Source: Stenogyne calaminthoides
Lineage: Eukaryota > Streptophyta > Magnoliopsida > Lamiales > Lamiaceae
Length of the DNA stretch: 64,000 bases
Assembly (NCBI GenBank): GCA_037126765.1
Contig: JBBCBC010000037.1
Location: 5,833,263 to 5,897,262, forward strand
Direction: 5' to 3'
This document shows positions 23,240 through 34,108 of the stretch, one piece after another. The notes below the pieces were generated by a model, which did not search any database, was not told the origin of the DNA, and saw nothing but the letters and a program-made list of their open reading frames with translations. A program made the position numbers and the translations under genes. Positions within the stretch are counted from its first letter, which is position 1. Each line of letters opens with the position of its first letter.

Positions 23240-25150
23240 AGGAATTCCAGCTGCGACGGACAAAGAGACCAACGACGGCTATTTTAGCAGCGTTTGGCAA
23301 ATCGATCTCGAGTCTCGCTCAGAACGATCTGTGAAGACTCTGAATTCCGTCGAACAGAGGAAGAAATGAGGCTTGTACGTGCCCCCTCACCATCTTGTTG
23401 CTATTAATCCTACTGGTAAGGATTGCCTCTTATATTTGCATAAGCTTTGTACCTTTTGCTCGCTGTTTCCCTTTCTTGCATAATGAATTGTTTTGTTTAT
23501 AGCTTTCCCTGATGTTACTGTTGTCGTGAGTACCTCTGAGCATACCGAGATGGCTCGAAGAAAAAAGACCTCGCGAGCTTGCTTCGATCTGGCCGAAAGG
23601 AGGCTCAAATGAGCAAATCGGCGAGAAGCCGAAAGCGGTGAAAGTGGGCAAGGTGAGCCGAGCATCCGAAATCGCCCCGGGAATAGAGTCGACCAAAAGG
23701 ACTACTCGTTCGGCCGAGCAGGGGATGAGCAAACAGGCTTCGTCGCCAAAAAGACCAAGATCGCGAAATCCCGAAAGGGGCTGTTTAACAAGCTCGACGA
23801 GCACGCCCAACAAAGCGCCTCGACGAAAAGCGATCTTTGTTAGGGTAACCTGCACCCTTTCCGCCGGCGATCGGAATGGCCGCCTCGTGGTCGTCCGGCC
23901 GGCCAGATTATTGAAATGGAGGTTGGCACATCTTCTCCACCTCTGCTTGGGCCCCAAACTTGGACCCCTTGACCACGAGCTCCGTCCCCCCCGAGGATAA
24001 ATCATTTTTGGGATGGGATCCGGCTCGGGTGAACAGGTACATTTTGTTCGCTTTATTTCCTTTTTTGTTAATTCTGTTCGCCTTATCATGTTTATTTGCT
24101 CGGGTGTATGTGTAGATTGAGCAGGTTGGCACCCTTGATGCCCAATTTGAAAAACTACTACTTTGCTTTCGCCGGTGTTTATAAGGTTCCCGGCATTCCC
24201 GAGCATGTCCAGAAAGCGTGCGAGACTCCTATTCGAGCATGGACTACCGAGCTGGAAGAGACCACCACGGGTCCAACACCCTTGGAAAATATGCGACTTG
24301 GCCTGGTATATCAGGGCCAATCTTTGGTCATCCTTGAGAAAGTGTATGCTGAGTGTACCAACCTTCACGCCAACTACTTGGCTCTGATCAGAAGTTTCGA
24401 AGAGAAGGCAAACGAGCTAAGCAAGACCCAGGATGAACTGAGGTTGGCTCAAGGACAGATTTCCTCGGACAAAGAAGATGCTCGCCAGCTCGGAGGATGC
24501 TCGCCAAGCTCAAGAGAATGCTCGCCAGGCTCAGGAAGTTGCTAAATCATTCTTAGGAGGAGGTGGTCAGCATACGGAGAGCTCAGAAAGAGATGAATGT
24601 CGAGCTTCGTAGACTCCGAGCTGACGTCGAGGCCATGGAAAGTGAGAAGAATGTGCTCGTCCAACAACTCATCATTGCTGAAGAGACCAACACTCGTTTG
24701 GGTCTCGAAAATTCAAGGTTGCACAATGAAGAATATGTTGATTCTATGTCAAACTTCTCCTACATATGTGCCTTTGCTGATGCCATCCGGTCTGCTCGCC
24801 ACACGTTCACTGGCGAACAAATTGCCCCACTTATATCCAGTTTCCAGCAGTACCTGATCGACAACCCACCAGATCGCAACCTTCCGATGTCTGACTTAAA
24901 CGATCTGTGTGACTTCTCCACTCTTCCTGAAGGGATCGAGGTTGATGATCCTATCCTGGATGAGGAAGACGGCTCGGACGTGAATATTGTTGATGTTGCT
25001 GGTCAAACTCTCCGAACTGAGTCCGGGTCCGATCAAAAGGAAAGTCGAACAAAGGGACCTCCTATGACCGAAAGCAAAAGTGTACCTCCCCGGAGAGCAT
25101 ATTGGACCGACCATCTTTGGAGGAGCCGTTCTTTGAGGGGCCGAGCATGA
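23240..25150 (+). pseudogene. Antisense extra gene of the Tat-like element, C-terminal coiled-coil part
   Basis: After the probable intron, broken frames continue on the plus strand. Clear protein-like pieces are at 24174-24540 (KVPGIPEHVQKACETP, then ALIRSFEEKANELSKTQDEL) and 24563-25150 (MNVELRRLRADVEAMESEKN, QQLIIAEETNTRLGLENS, then an acidic tail with DEEDGSDVN). The heptad-rich stretches predict coiled coil. A block at 24480-24540 repeats GCTCGCCAG units and introduces the frame break. This completes the C-terminal half usually seen after the PF04195-type domain. Confidence 0.6.
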
Positions 25151-25539
25151 TTTGTTCGACATTTTACTTCCGTCCACCCCCAACTATGAATTTGTCCCTT
25201 AGTAAAATTCTTGTTTTGCCGAACAGATGTTGTGTAATTTTTATCTTCTTCATTTTTTGCTCAAACAGTTTCTTCTATACTTGTGTAAATTTTTGCTTCC
25301 TTCTATTTTGTTCGAACAACTTGGAACATAATGGTTGAATTTGCATATCAAATAGTTTCCTCTAACCTGATCGTTGAGGATGAATGTTGTTGTTGATGAA
25401 TGATTGATACTTGTGTTGCTTGATGTTTGCTTTGTTGCTTTCTAGTTTATGCCTCTTTTCTTCTGAATGAATTCGAACATTGGGTTTGCCTATGCCCGCT
25501 CCTGACTTCTTTTGTTTTTGATTGTCTTATTGACGTTAC

Positions 25540-25850
25540 AATCGGTTGATCGTCTTATTTAGGTGCGACCAGATGGGTTAACTTTATGAACCCCCCCTTT
25601 CTTGGTTCGCGATCGTCTTATTTAGGCGCGATCACTTCGTACTAGGGCCGTCTTATTTAGTCATGACCAAGACTCATCACCCGCTTTTGCTTCGGGTATC
25701 TGTAAGAAGACGAAGTCGTCTTTTTACAATGCGTACCCATTACTCACTTTTTGTTGCATGGAATCGAGTACGAACTCATTCATCGTGGTGAACATAGACT
25801 TGGGCTCGTTCGTCTTTGTTTGGGCCGTCCGACTTAGGTGCGACCTCAAA
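25540..25850. repeat. Dispersed CGTCTTATTTAGG repeats
   Basis: GATCGTCTTATTTAGGTGCG at 25549, GATCGTCTTATTTAGGCGCG near 25611, GCCGTCTTATTTAGTCATG near 25646 and a diverged GCCGTCCGACTTAGGTGCG near 25824 form an irregular array. The flanking CGATC/GCGATC gives each unit weak dyad symmetry. Confidence 0.7.
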
Positions 25851-26904
25851 TAGGCTTCAACTAGAAAGTCTTAGCGAACAAAAATATTTTTTTTGCAACA
25901 CGTTGTATTCTATTACAACCTTTACAACCGTTACATTTGAAGAAGACTATCTATTACATAACTATAGACATCAGACTATGGTTTTGAATTTAAACCTTGT
26001 CTTGAGTAGACACTTTAACCCTCCTCACCTAGTCCGGCGGAATTGATGTTGACAAGCATGTGGCGATCATCCTGTCTACCCTTTCTTTGGTAACATGCTC
26101 AAGCAAAGAAGAAGATAAGCTTTTGTCCCTCCCCGGACAAGTTGTGATTATGTCTTGACTGCTGACACTACGAAGCATGTGGCGAGCACACTTTTCGCCT
26201 ATATCAAGCGCGAAAGCAAAATCTTGACTAAAGACCATTCTCGTCCCTTTAGTAGATGCCTGAGCATCAACATCCGCATATTGCTTCGAGCGGACACCAT
26301 GACATCCCTCCCATTCGGAGGAGATTTTGGGGATGCATAGGGGACTAGTGATTTACTACTGCCTAAGCAGTGAATAATGTGGAGTGGCAACCATGACTCT
26401 GCCGAGCATATTGAGTCCGTAACGAGCTTCAACCTGTGCTTGGAGTGTCATATGGGGTATAAAGCTCGCACTAGGACAGATGCTCGATTCAGCAAAATGA
26501 TAACTGAATCGAGTGCTGGTTTCTTCTTCGTCTGGAGGCATACTGAACCAACTTTCTTCCGATAACTGTAGTATTTTTTTTCTTTTTCATCTGTTTTTTT
26601 CTCTGCTTTCTTCAGCTATCAATATGCCTCAATTTATAGTATTATCCCAAGTTGGTGTTGGCATAGCTAGTTGGTGCTGGCCCTCTTGCTTTCAATTCCT
26701 CCTTTTGACATTTGTTCGGATTTTTTTGCCAGCTCTTATTCAAGGATTGACACGTTCCTTTTTTTGGTTGCCACCACTTCTTAACTTGTTTTGACACATA
26801 TCTTCTATCTTTCAATAGTGCTGGCCAACATCTTTTTCTAGAAGATTCGTGTCGAACACAATGTGTTCCTCCTTCAGAAATGTCCTGCTCGTCTTAGCCG
26901 AATG

Positions 26905-27045
26905 GCTGATTATGTTTGGCCATTTGTGCTCGTTTCAGCTATGTGGCCGATTATGTTCGCCAAATCGCTTCGCCACCGTGTGGCCGATTATGTTCGCCAA
27001 CTGTGCTTTCGCTTCAATTTGTGTGACTAATTTTGTTCGCCGTTA
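26905..27045. repeat. TGGCCGATTATGTTCGCCA repeats
   Basis: The unit TGGCCGATTATGTTCGCCA recurs with small changes near 26908, 26944, 26982 and 27018. It looks like local tandem growth within the element. Confidence 0.7.
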
Positions 27046-27071
27046 TGCTCGCTATTATTGATAATATTTTT

Positions 27072-28405
27072 TCAAATTTGACGATTCCACGAGTAGGACA
27101 ATGGGACTCCATCCAGGTCTTCCAAATCATACGCCCCATTTAACAAACGTTCTGTAACTCTGGATGGACCTTCCCATGCTCGGCCAAACACACCACCTGA
27201 TACCCCCGTTGCTCGTCTTAAGACCAGCTCGCCCATATTGAACCTGCGTGTTCGGACTTTGGAGTTATAGAACTTTTCTGATCTCTTTTTGTACATGGCA
27301 TTCTTGAAATCAACCTTCATCCTTCTTTCTTCTAACAGGTCTGCACTCAGGGCGAGCGCCTGGTCATTGATGTGCTCCACAAAAGTCATTGTTCGATGAC
27401 TCGGAATCTTCATTTCTGCGGGTATAACAGCTTCCGCACCAAATGCCAGGGCAAACGGAGTCTCCGCAGTTGATGTTCTGAAAGTTGTTCGATAGGCCCA
27501 TAATATTTCGGGCAACTCTTAAGCCCATCCTCCCCCCTTGGAATTATCAAGTCTGGCCTTGAGGGTATGCTTGATAATTTTATTAACGGCTTCAACTTGT
27601 CCGTTTGACTGGGGATAATACGGAGTTGAGTAATGCTTTTTTATGCCCCAGCGAGCACAATTTTGTCTGAATTCACTTCCATCGAACTGTTTGCCGTTAT
27701 CCGTTACTAGTGATTGGGGAAGCCCAAAACGACAAATGATATTTTTCCAAACAAAGTTCCATATTCTTTGTTCGATGATTTTGACAATGGCTTCGGCTTC
27801 CGCCCATTTAGTATAGTAATCAACGGCAACCACAACATATTTTACTCCCGACGTGCCAGTGGGAAATGGGCCGATCAAATCGATCCCCCATTTAGCAAAT
27901 GGCCATGGGCTATAAACTGACACTAATTCTTCAAAGGGCTATGAATAAATAAATGGGCATGTACACGCACTTGTGGCACGCCACAGCATACTGTGAGCAA
28001 AATCTTTTTTGAGGGTTGGCCAATAATAACCTTGTCTGACAATTTATGCGCCAGGACGAGCCCACCTGTATGGTTTCCGCATACTCCATCATGGATTTAC
28101 TCCAGAATTACTTGACCCTCTTTAGGAGTAATACACTTCAATAATGGAAGTGAAAAACTTCTTTTGTACAAATGCTCGCCTAAGATAGTATAACGGCAGC
28201 GATTGTAATCGAGGTGAGTAGCAGTGCCTTTATTCTCGCGAGAAGTCCCTTTTGTAAAGTAACTTCGAGATTGAGTCATCCAGTTTTCCTGTCTTTGTCG
28301 TATAGGGGCCACCATAACTCGAACCGATGGCGAACAAGTTGTGACGACCACAATGTCCGCTTGTGTTCGCTCACTTCTTCGCCGGTGCTGTTGCATGCAT
28401 GCCAA
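27072..28405 (-). pseudogene. Integrase of the Ty3/gypsy element
   Basis: The minus strand encodes, in order, the N-terminal region (NWMTQSRSYFTKG, YTILGEHLYKRSFS), the DDE core (KWGIDLIGPFP; SLVTDNGKQFDG; PQSNGQVEAVNKI, holding both Asp and the Glu) and the C-terminal part (RTTFRTSTAETPFALAFGAE, then GPSRVTERLLNGAYDL). The catalytic triad is visible. A stop near 27516 and frame changes near 27924-28096 break it, so it cannot be translated as one protein. Confidence 0.88.
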
Positions 28406-28639
28406 GGCATCGTGATCGAATTACCCATTCGTGGCAATTGTTCTATGAAAACTTGTTCGAATTGCTTCGAGCAACTCTTTTGATAGTTCTTGATATTGTA
28501 TCCATCTGTTCGCTTTGGGCCTCAGACTTTCGCGTGTTACTTGATAAACGATTATCCGAGAATCATTTGAAATCATCGACCCTATGAATTCCCATTGTCA
28601 TAGCCATTTGTAGTCCAAATGATCAAAGCTTCAGATTCG

Positions 28640-28990
28640 GCTTCATTATTTGTACCGGAAATCAAAACGGATGGTCATTGTGAATGTTTGTCTAGTTGGG
28701 CTTTGATGAGAACTACGCTGCTCCTTTTTTGAACTTGTTGATGAGCCATCAACATACATATGCCATGGTTGGTCGACAAACTTTTTGGGCATTTGTGGAT
28801 ATGTCAACTCGACCATGAAATCGGCCATAGCCTGGCCCTTCATTGCTGTTCACGGGGCGAACGTAATGCCAAATTGGCCTAACTCCACCGCCCACTTGAG
28901 TAATCTGCCCGTAGTATCTGGTCGGTGGAGGACTTGGCGCAATGGGAATGTGGTCAAGATTCCTCGAAAGTGATCGAAAAAGTATGGTCA
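28640..28990 (-). pseudogene. RNase H of the Ty3/gypsy element
   Basis: The segments KGQAMADFMVELTYP and WHMYVDGSSTSS on the minus strand match the plant Ty3/gypsy RNase H start (Tyr-Val-Asp-Gly). The flanking frame with the LTQVGG-like motif is shifted. Confidence 0.7.
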
Positions 28991-29249
28991 CAATTTTGAA
29001 CACTCATAACGCGAGCATATGCTAATTTTTCCATGGAGAGGGTACCGGAGCTCGAACTTCTTTGAGTACTTGGCTTACATAATAAACGGGCAAGTGTAAG
29101 TCGTCCCTTCGCCAGATTTGAGCACATCGCTAATTGCATGTTCTTGGATGCGTGAAGATACATATATAGTTGTTCACCCAGACAAAGGCTTAGACAAATG
29201 TCTCGAGTATCCGCAAAGGTGCTTCAATGATTCAATGCATTTTGGCAAT

Positions 29250-30432
29250 GCTCGGTCCATCGAATTTCCCTTTCTTTAATGCATCAAAGAAAGGTTTGCA
29301 TTTGTCCCCGGTTAAATGATATAAACCGCCTTACGAAAAGCTAAACGTCCGGTTAACTTTTGGACCTCTTTCACACTCCAGGGCTGCATGTCAAGCATGG
29401 CTTGAATCTTTGATGGGTTCGCTTCAATCCCCGTTGCCGACCATATATGTCCGAGGAATTTTCCCCGAGTGAACCCCAAAGTCGCATTTCTTCTGATATA
29501 GCCGTCATGTTGTACTCCCTTAGAATATCAAACGTTTGTGCGAGGGGTGATGTGATGTTCCTCTTTCAGGTTCTTTTATCACAATATCATCAATAAATAC
29601 CTCAATTGTTCGACCGATGTGTTTGTCGAACATTTTGTTCACCAAACGTTGATATGTTGCTCCGGCATTCTTTAATCCGAATGGAATGCTTTGCCAACAG
29701 TACATATTCTTTTCACTGCAGAATGCCGTATTCTTTTGATCGTCCGGATGCATGGGTATTTGGTGATAGCCAGCAAAAGCATCCATGAAGGTCATGAGCT
29801 CGTGGCCTGCTTGTATTATCGACCAAATAATCAATATGTGGCATCGGAAAATTATCTTTCGGGCATGCCTTGTTTAAATCAGTGAAATCAATACATAGTC
29901 TCCAAGATCCATTAGACTTGCGGACGAGTACATGGTTCGCAAGCCATCTTGGGCATTTTACTTCTTGAATCAGTTTATTGTCGAGCAACTTTTTGATTTC
30001 ACTATTCATGGCCGCATATTTCTCCGGACGGAACTTTCTGCGCTTCTGGATAACTGGAGTCTGTGTTGGATCAAGGTTGAGGGAGTGGCATGCATGCTTT
30101 GGATCAATGCCAACCATGTCCTCGTGTGACCAGGCGAACACATCCAAGTTTGCTTGAAGATAAGCAATCATTTTTGTTCGAATTGGTTCAGGTAATTCCG
30201 AACCAATGAACACTTCTAACTCAGGTATGTTCGGGTCGATATGGAAAGACTCCAGTTGTTCGACAGGTGTTGCTCGCTTTCTTTTTTGTTTCCACCGAGG
30301 ATCTTGGACCGACCCCCGGTGTTCGTCATCAACCTCCATAGGTTCAAAACCTACGCGAGGTTCTAGGTCCAATTTCTCGTTCGACGGATCAATACTCATT
30401 AGATCTGGGAAATCTGGGACATGAGTCACCAT
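29250..30432 (-). pseudogene. Reverse transcriptase of the Ty3/gypsy element
   Basis: The minus strand shows a linker (ATPVEQLESFHIDPNIPE; YLQANLDVFAWSHEDMVGID), then RT motifs: KKLLDNKLIQEVKCPRWLAN, NGSWRLCIDFTDLNKACPKD, FMDAFAGYHQIPMHPDD, IPFGLKNAGATYQRLVNKMF and the active-site box VFIDDIVIK near 29580. A frame change between the DLNKACPKD part and the FMDAF part (about 29720-29830) and a further break after the active site disable it. Confidence 0.9.
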
Positions 30433-30623
30433 CTCGATTGCATTCGCTCACAAGACTCTTGGTTCGCGGAGGTGTGGGTGTCAAATTTGTGCAAATGATA
30501 TTTTTGATGAAGTATTTGCTGTTGGCTTGACTCTCCGATCTCCCATGTTTGCTCCATCATGTTAACGATATTTTACTTTTCTGGTGCACATGATAGCAAA
30601 CAATCTCGAGCTTTCTTCTGATC

Positions 30624-31259
30624 TCATTTTACGCTACCCGTTCCATCTTGTGTTGGAAATTTGACACAGTAATAATACGTAGAACATGCCGTTTTAAATT
30701 CCTGAATAAACGGGCGACCTAGAAACCTGTTATAAGTAGACGGAGCATCGACGATTACAAAATCTAACATTCTAGTTCGTCGGATCTCCGGATTTAGAGT
30801 TGATTCTAACTCGACTCCTAACCTAATCATACCATAGGGTCGGGTTACAGATTCCCCGAAACTCATAATGGTATGATTACATGGTTCAATATAGCTACTC
30901 AAGTCCCCAACTTGCTTTTCCATTTGGCGCAGAGTGTTGACGAACAAAATGTTCGCATACGCTCCGGTATCAACCAGGAGGCGGTGCACCTTCAACCCGA
31001 GGAGACGAGCACTAATGGTTAAGGAGTCATTGTGGGGAGTTATTATACCGTCGAGATCGTCTTCTGAAAACATAATTTGGTGAGACGGTGGCGTGCTAGT
31101 TGATGTGCTCACCACCTTCACCTGATGGATGCTTTGCATGGCACGCATCTCCATCTTCTTTCGTCTGTTCGATAATGTTGGTGCTTGGTAACATCCACCC
31201 ACTGGACCATATTCAGGACGTAACATGTGGATCTCTTGACTTTCTCGACCTCTACCCAC
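30624..31259 (-). pseudogene. Aspartic protease region of the Ty3/gypsy element
   Basis: The minus-strand frame reads HQIMFSEDDLDGIITPHNDS, then VHRLLVDTGAYANILFVNTL with the catalytic DTGA, then YNRFLGRPFIQEF. The protease core is intact over about 200 residues but isolated by breaks on both sides. Confidence 0.85.
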
Positions 31260-31783
31260 AGTAGGAGGCCCTCTTTTGGGTAATTCAGACCTCTTACGTG
31301 ATTCTTCGGGATCACTGTCGGATGTTTGTTAGAACTTTTACGCTTACCCCTTCGATCTTATTTTTTACGTTAAAGTCTCTCGCTTCTTTTTTTTTTTTAG
31401 GAAGCGGGTAAGACGATTATCTTCATATAGCTTCCAAATTGTCGAAGTAAATCGCGACAATCTTACAGATTGTGCCGGCGTGTACTCGTGATAATTACAA
31501 TATTTGGAAGCGTTAAGCCGATCTTGTCCATTATGATTCTTAGATGCCTATCTAACATGTCCCGATCTTTGATTTGATTAAAATTGTTTTACTATTTGAA
31601 ACGCCTGAAAGACTTCGTAGGGCGTTTGCTTCTGCTCTTTCTTCGAATGGTTTGAAAGAGCCTGGGGGTTTCATTCATCACTTTCTTCCCAAAAACTTTC
31701 TTAGTTGTAGGTTCCTGACCCAATCGTGATTGGGCGAGCAAATCTGCATGGCTATGATTTTGGTTTGCTCGCTTCTCGAATTC

Positions 31784-32976
31784 TTAATATGTGTTCGGCC
31801 AGTCTTGATGCATGGCTTTCCACATGTCAGTATTCAGGGTCAGGCCTCCGACCACCGCGAGGATCTTGGCATCCTCTTCGACCGGGGCCCCATCATACAA
31901 ACATTTATCAAATCTTTCGATGTATGCTCGATCTGACTCACCTCTTAGTTGGGAAAAATGTTCCAACCTTTGTTTTGGCGTCGGGCGAGCACACATGGAT
32001 GAGAAATGGGACAGGAATTGCTGCCCCAACTGAGCGAAAGATGTGATAGATGCGGCGGGCAAAGTTGAGAACCATCTATGTGCCCGATCACCCAAAGTCA
32101 TGGGGAATGATCGGCACTGCGTTGCGTCTGTGGCACTTATTGCGATCATAAAGTCCGAGTATTTGCTGAGATGGACATGCGGGTCTGACTCAGCATCGAA
32201 CATGGGGATTGGTGGTCGGGTCTTTGCTACTTTCTCTTGAATTTCTGCCGCCATGATCACCGGTGATAGTGGCGAGCAGGGTATTGTGCTCGCCCGAGGG
32301 TGTCCTTTGGTCGCGGCAAGGTCGGCCTGTAAGCCTTCGATGGCTTTCTGCATTTCCGCAAATTTTGTGGAACTGACAGACTTAGATCGGGGATGTATCC
32401 CACCATGAGGACCCAGTGGGTCATGCTCGTGATGGGGCAGTCCCCCTTTCCAAGTTCGTGCTTGACTACCCAATCGATGATGGATAGACAATTTTGTTCC
32501 CGCCGATTTTTGTTCGGCATGCGGATGATCAAGAGGATCTGAATGAGCGGGCATGTTCACCGGCTATTCTTTTCCGGGATCCTGTCGCCTATTATTGCCA
32601 ATTCGGTCTTTGACGGAGAGCCTCAAACGTCCAAACGCTGATGGTCTGGAAAATGAGGCTGTTCGTCATCAGACGTATCATCAGTTTTTTTGTTGGCCAG
32701 CTTCGCAGCTTTCTTTTTAACTTGCTAACTATCAGGTGTATGCGAGCGTCGATCTTCATCATCTTGAGTTTTTAACTTGGCCAACTCTTTTTCAGCCCTC
32801 TCTTTCTGTGCTCGCAGCAAGAAAGCATTTGTTGTGGCCGCCGGATCATTGGCAATATCTTCAAGATTGATGGTCTCCACTATCTGATCTTTGTGAGGCT
32901 GGCGCTGAGCCTCTTTCCGGTCGTGAGGTCGACTTTGTCCTGACCTTTCCATTTGTGTATTCCTAGATTGAGGCAT
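31784..32976 (-). pseudogene. Gag of the Ty3/gypsy element
   Basis: The minus strand starts MPQSRNTQMERSGQ at 32976, only 80 bases inside the 5' LTR. A basic/acidic region follows, then after a break near 32561-32724 the retrotransposon gag core: RPPIPMFDAESDPHVHLSKY, MTLGDRAHRWFSTLPAAS, FAQLGQQFLSHFSS, QLRGESDRAYIERF. The zinc-knuckle end was not found in frame. Confidence 0.85.
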
Positions 32977-33055
32977 TATATTTCTTTTTTCTGCCTCGGC
33001 TAACTACGGGTTTGTGTATGGGTTGGTTTTTTGGTACCCTTCTTCTAGCATCAAT

Positions 33056-34103
33056 TGTTGCGAGTCGTTTTATTTGGGAAATATTATGTGGCTAATTTAG
33101 TGACAACTCACAAACAAAACATGCACGTGTAAAATAAACCGTAAATAAGAAGAATTTGTTGACCCAGTTCGTCAAGAAATGACTACTCTGGGGCATTTCA
33201 AGCCAGGGACGCGTAGTATTGCGAGTTTTACACGTACAATATATGATATATCTCATGAAGATGAATCGCTATGGATGAAGATGATTTGGAGAATTGGTAT
33301 ATGAGTGCTAAGGTTTTTGTATGCATGGATGATCTCTCGAATTTTTCAGTACCTCACCTCTCTGGGAATTTTTTTTATCACCGACGCTTGTTGTTTTTTC
33401 TTCTATTTATCATACTTCGACAGGCATGAGCTGGTTTGACAAGCATGAGCTGGAGACTTCGGGCCATGCAAGAACTCATGTAAGGCTGCCACGTTTCCAG
33501 CTTCGTCTTCTAGATTGATCTTTGCTTTTGCTTGTCTGTATGACACTCTTTTGATCGTCCAAATCAATCTTTTGCTCGACTGTCCGCTTTGTTCGCCCCA
33601 TTAAACCTTATCAATTTCATGTCGGAATATCATCGAGCATACTGACCCTTCAGGATATCTGATTATCGAGCATACTGACCCCTCAGGATGTCTGAGTCTT
33701 CAGGATATCTGAGTATCGAGCATACTGACCCTTCAGGATATCTGAGCATTCAAATTGTCTGAGTCCTCAGACTTGACTGAGCCCTCAAGTTTGTTTGAGT
33801 TTTCAGATCACTTGACTCAGCTTATTTGATTCTTTCTTTCCTGATCTGAGTGGCGAACATGCCTATTTGCTCGGTCAGTCTGTTTGAACAACCTTAGTTG
33901 GTAAATGGCAAGCTGGCGAACAAAACTTACTTCGTTGGCGAGTATGTTCGCTTGGTTGACAAGTGGCGAGTTGGTCGAACAAACTTGTTTGGTCGGCGAA
34001 CGGCGAAAACACTTGTCCATCGGGCATGATTATTTTAATAAATATTACACGTGTCTCTCTTACGTGTTCGATTAATACTAAATAATTATATCGAACACAA
34101 CAA
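33056..34103 (-). repeat. 5' LTR of the Ty3/gypsy element
   Basis: 1048 bases, nearly the same as 20795-21859. Many of the differences I saw are C/T or G/A changes. The shared TATCGAGCATACTGACCC array lies at about 33630-33790. No convincing tRNA-Met primer site was seen beside it. Confidence 0.92.
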
Positions 34104-34108
34104 CCTAC

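Larger units (their letters stand above)
25151..27071. other. Non-coding spacer of the Ty3/gypsy element
   Basis: This lies between the antisense gene and the end of pol. It contains two families of short dispersed repeats (listed separately) and no recognisable protein. Several short open frames look like by-products. Confidence 0.5.
20795..34103 (-). mobile_element. Tat-like Ty3/gypsy LTR retrotransposon, complete but degraded
   Basis: Two direct LTRs (20795-21859 and 33056-34103) bound a 13.3 kb element. Both begin TGTTGCGAG and end ACACAACA as read on the plus strand. The five bases ACCTA flank it on both sides (20790-20794 and 34104-34108), a standard integrase target duplication, so this is one intact insertion. 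Gag and pol lie on the minus strand in the order gag, protease, reverse transcriptase, RNase H, integrase, so the 5' LTR is the right one. Between pol and the 3' LTR is about 5 kb holding an oppositely oriented gene, a trait known in the Tat/Retand lineage. Every pol segment has frameshifts or stops, so it is non-autonomous now. Confidence 0.9.

Noticed and set aside
23430..24368. 312-codon minus-strand open frame
   Set aside because: It is opposite to the antisense gene's plus-strand pieces, shows no domain, and mirrors their codon composition.
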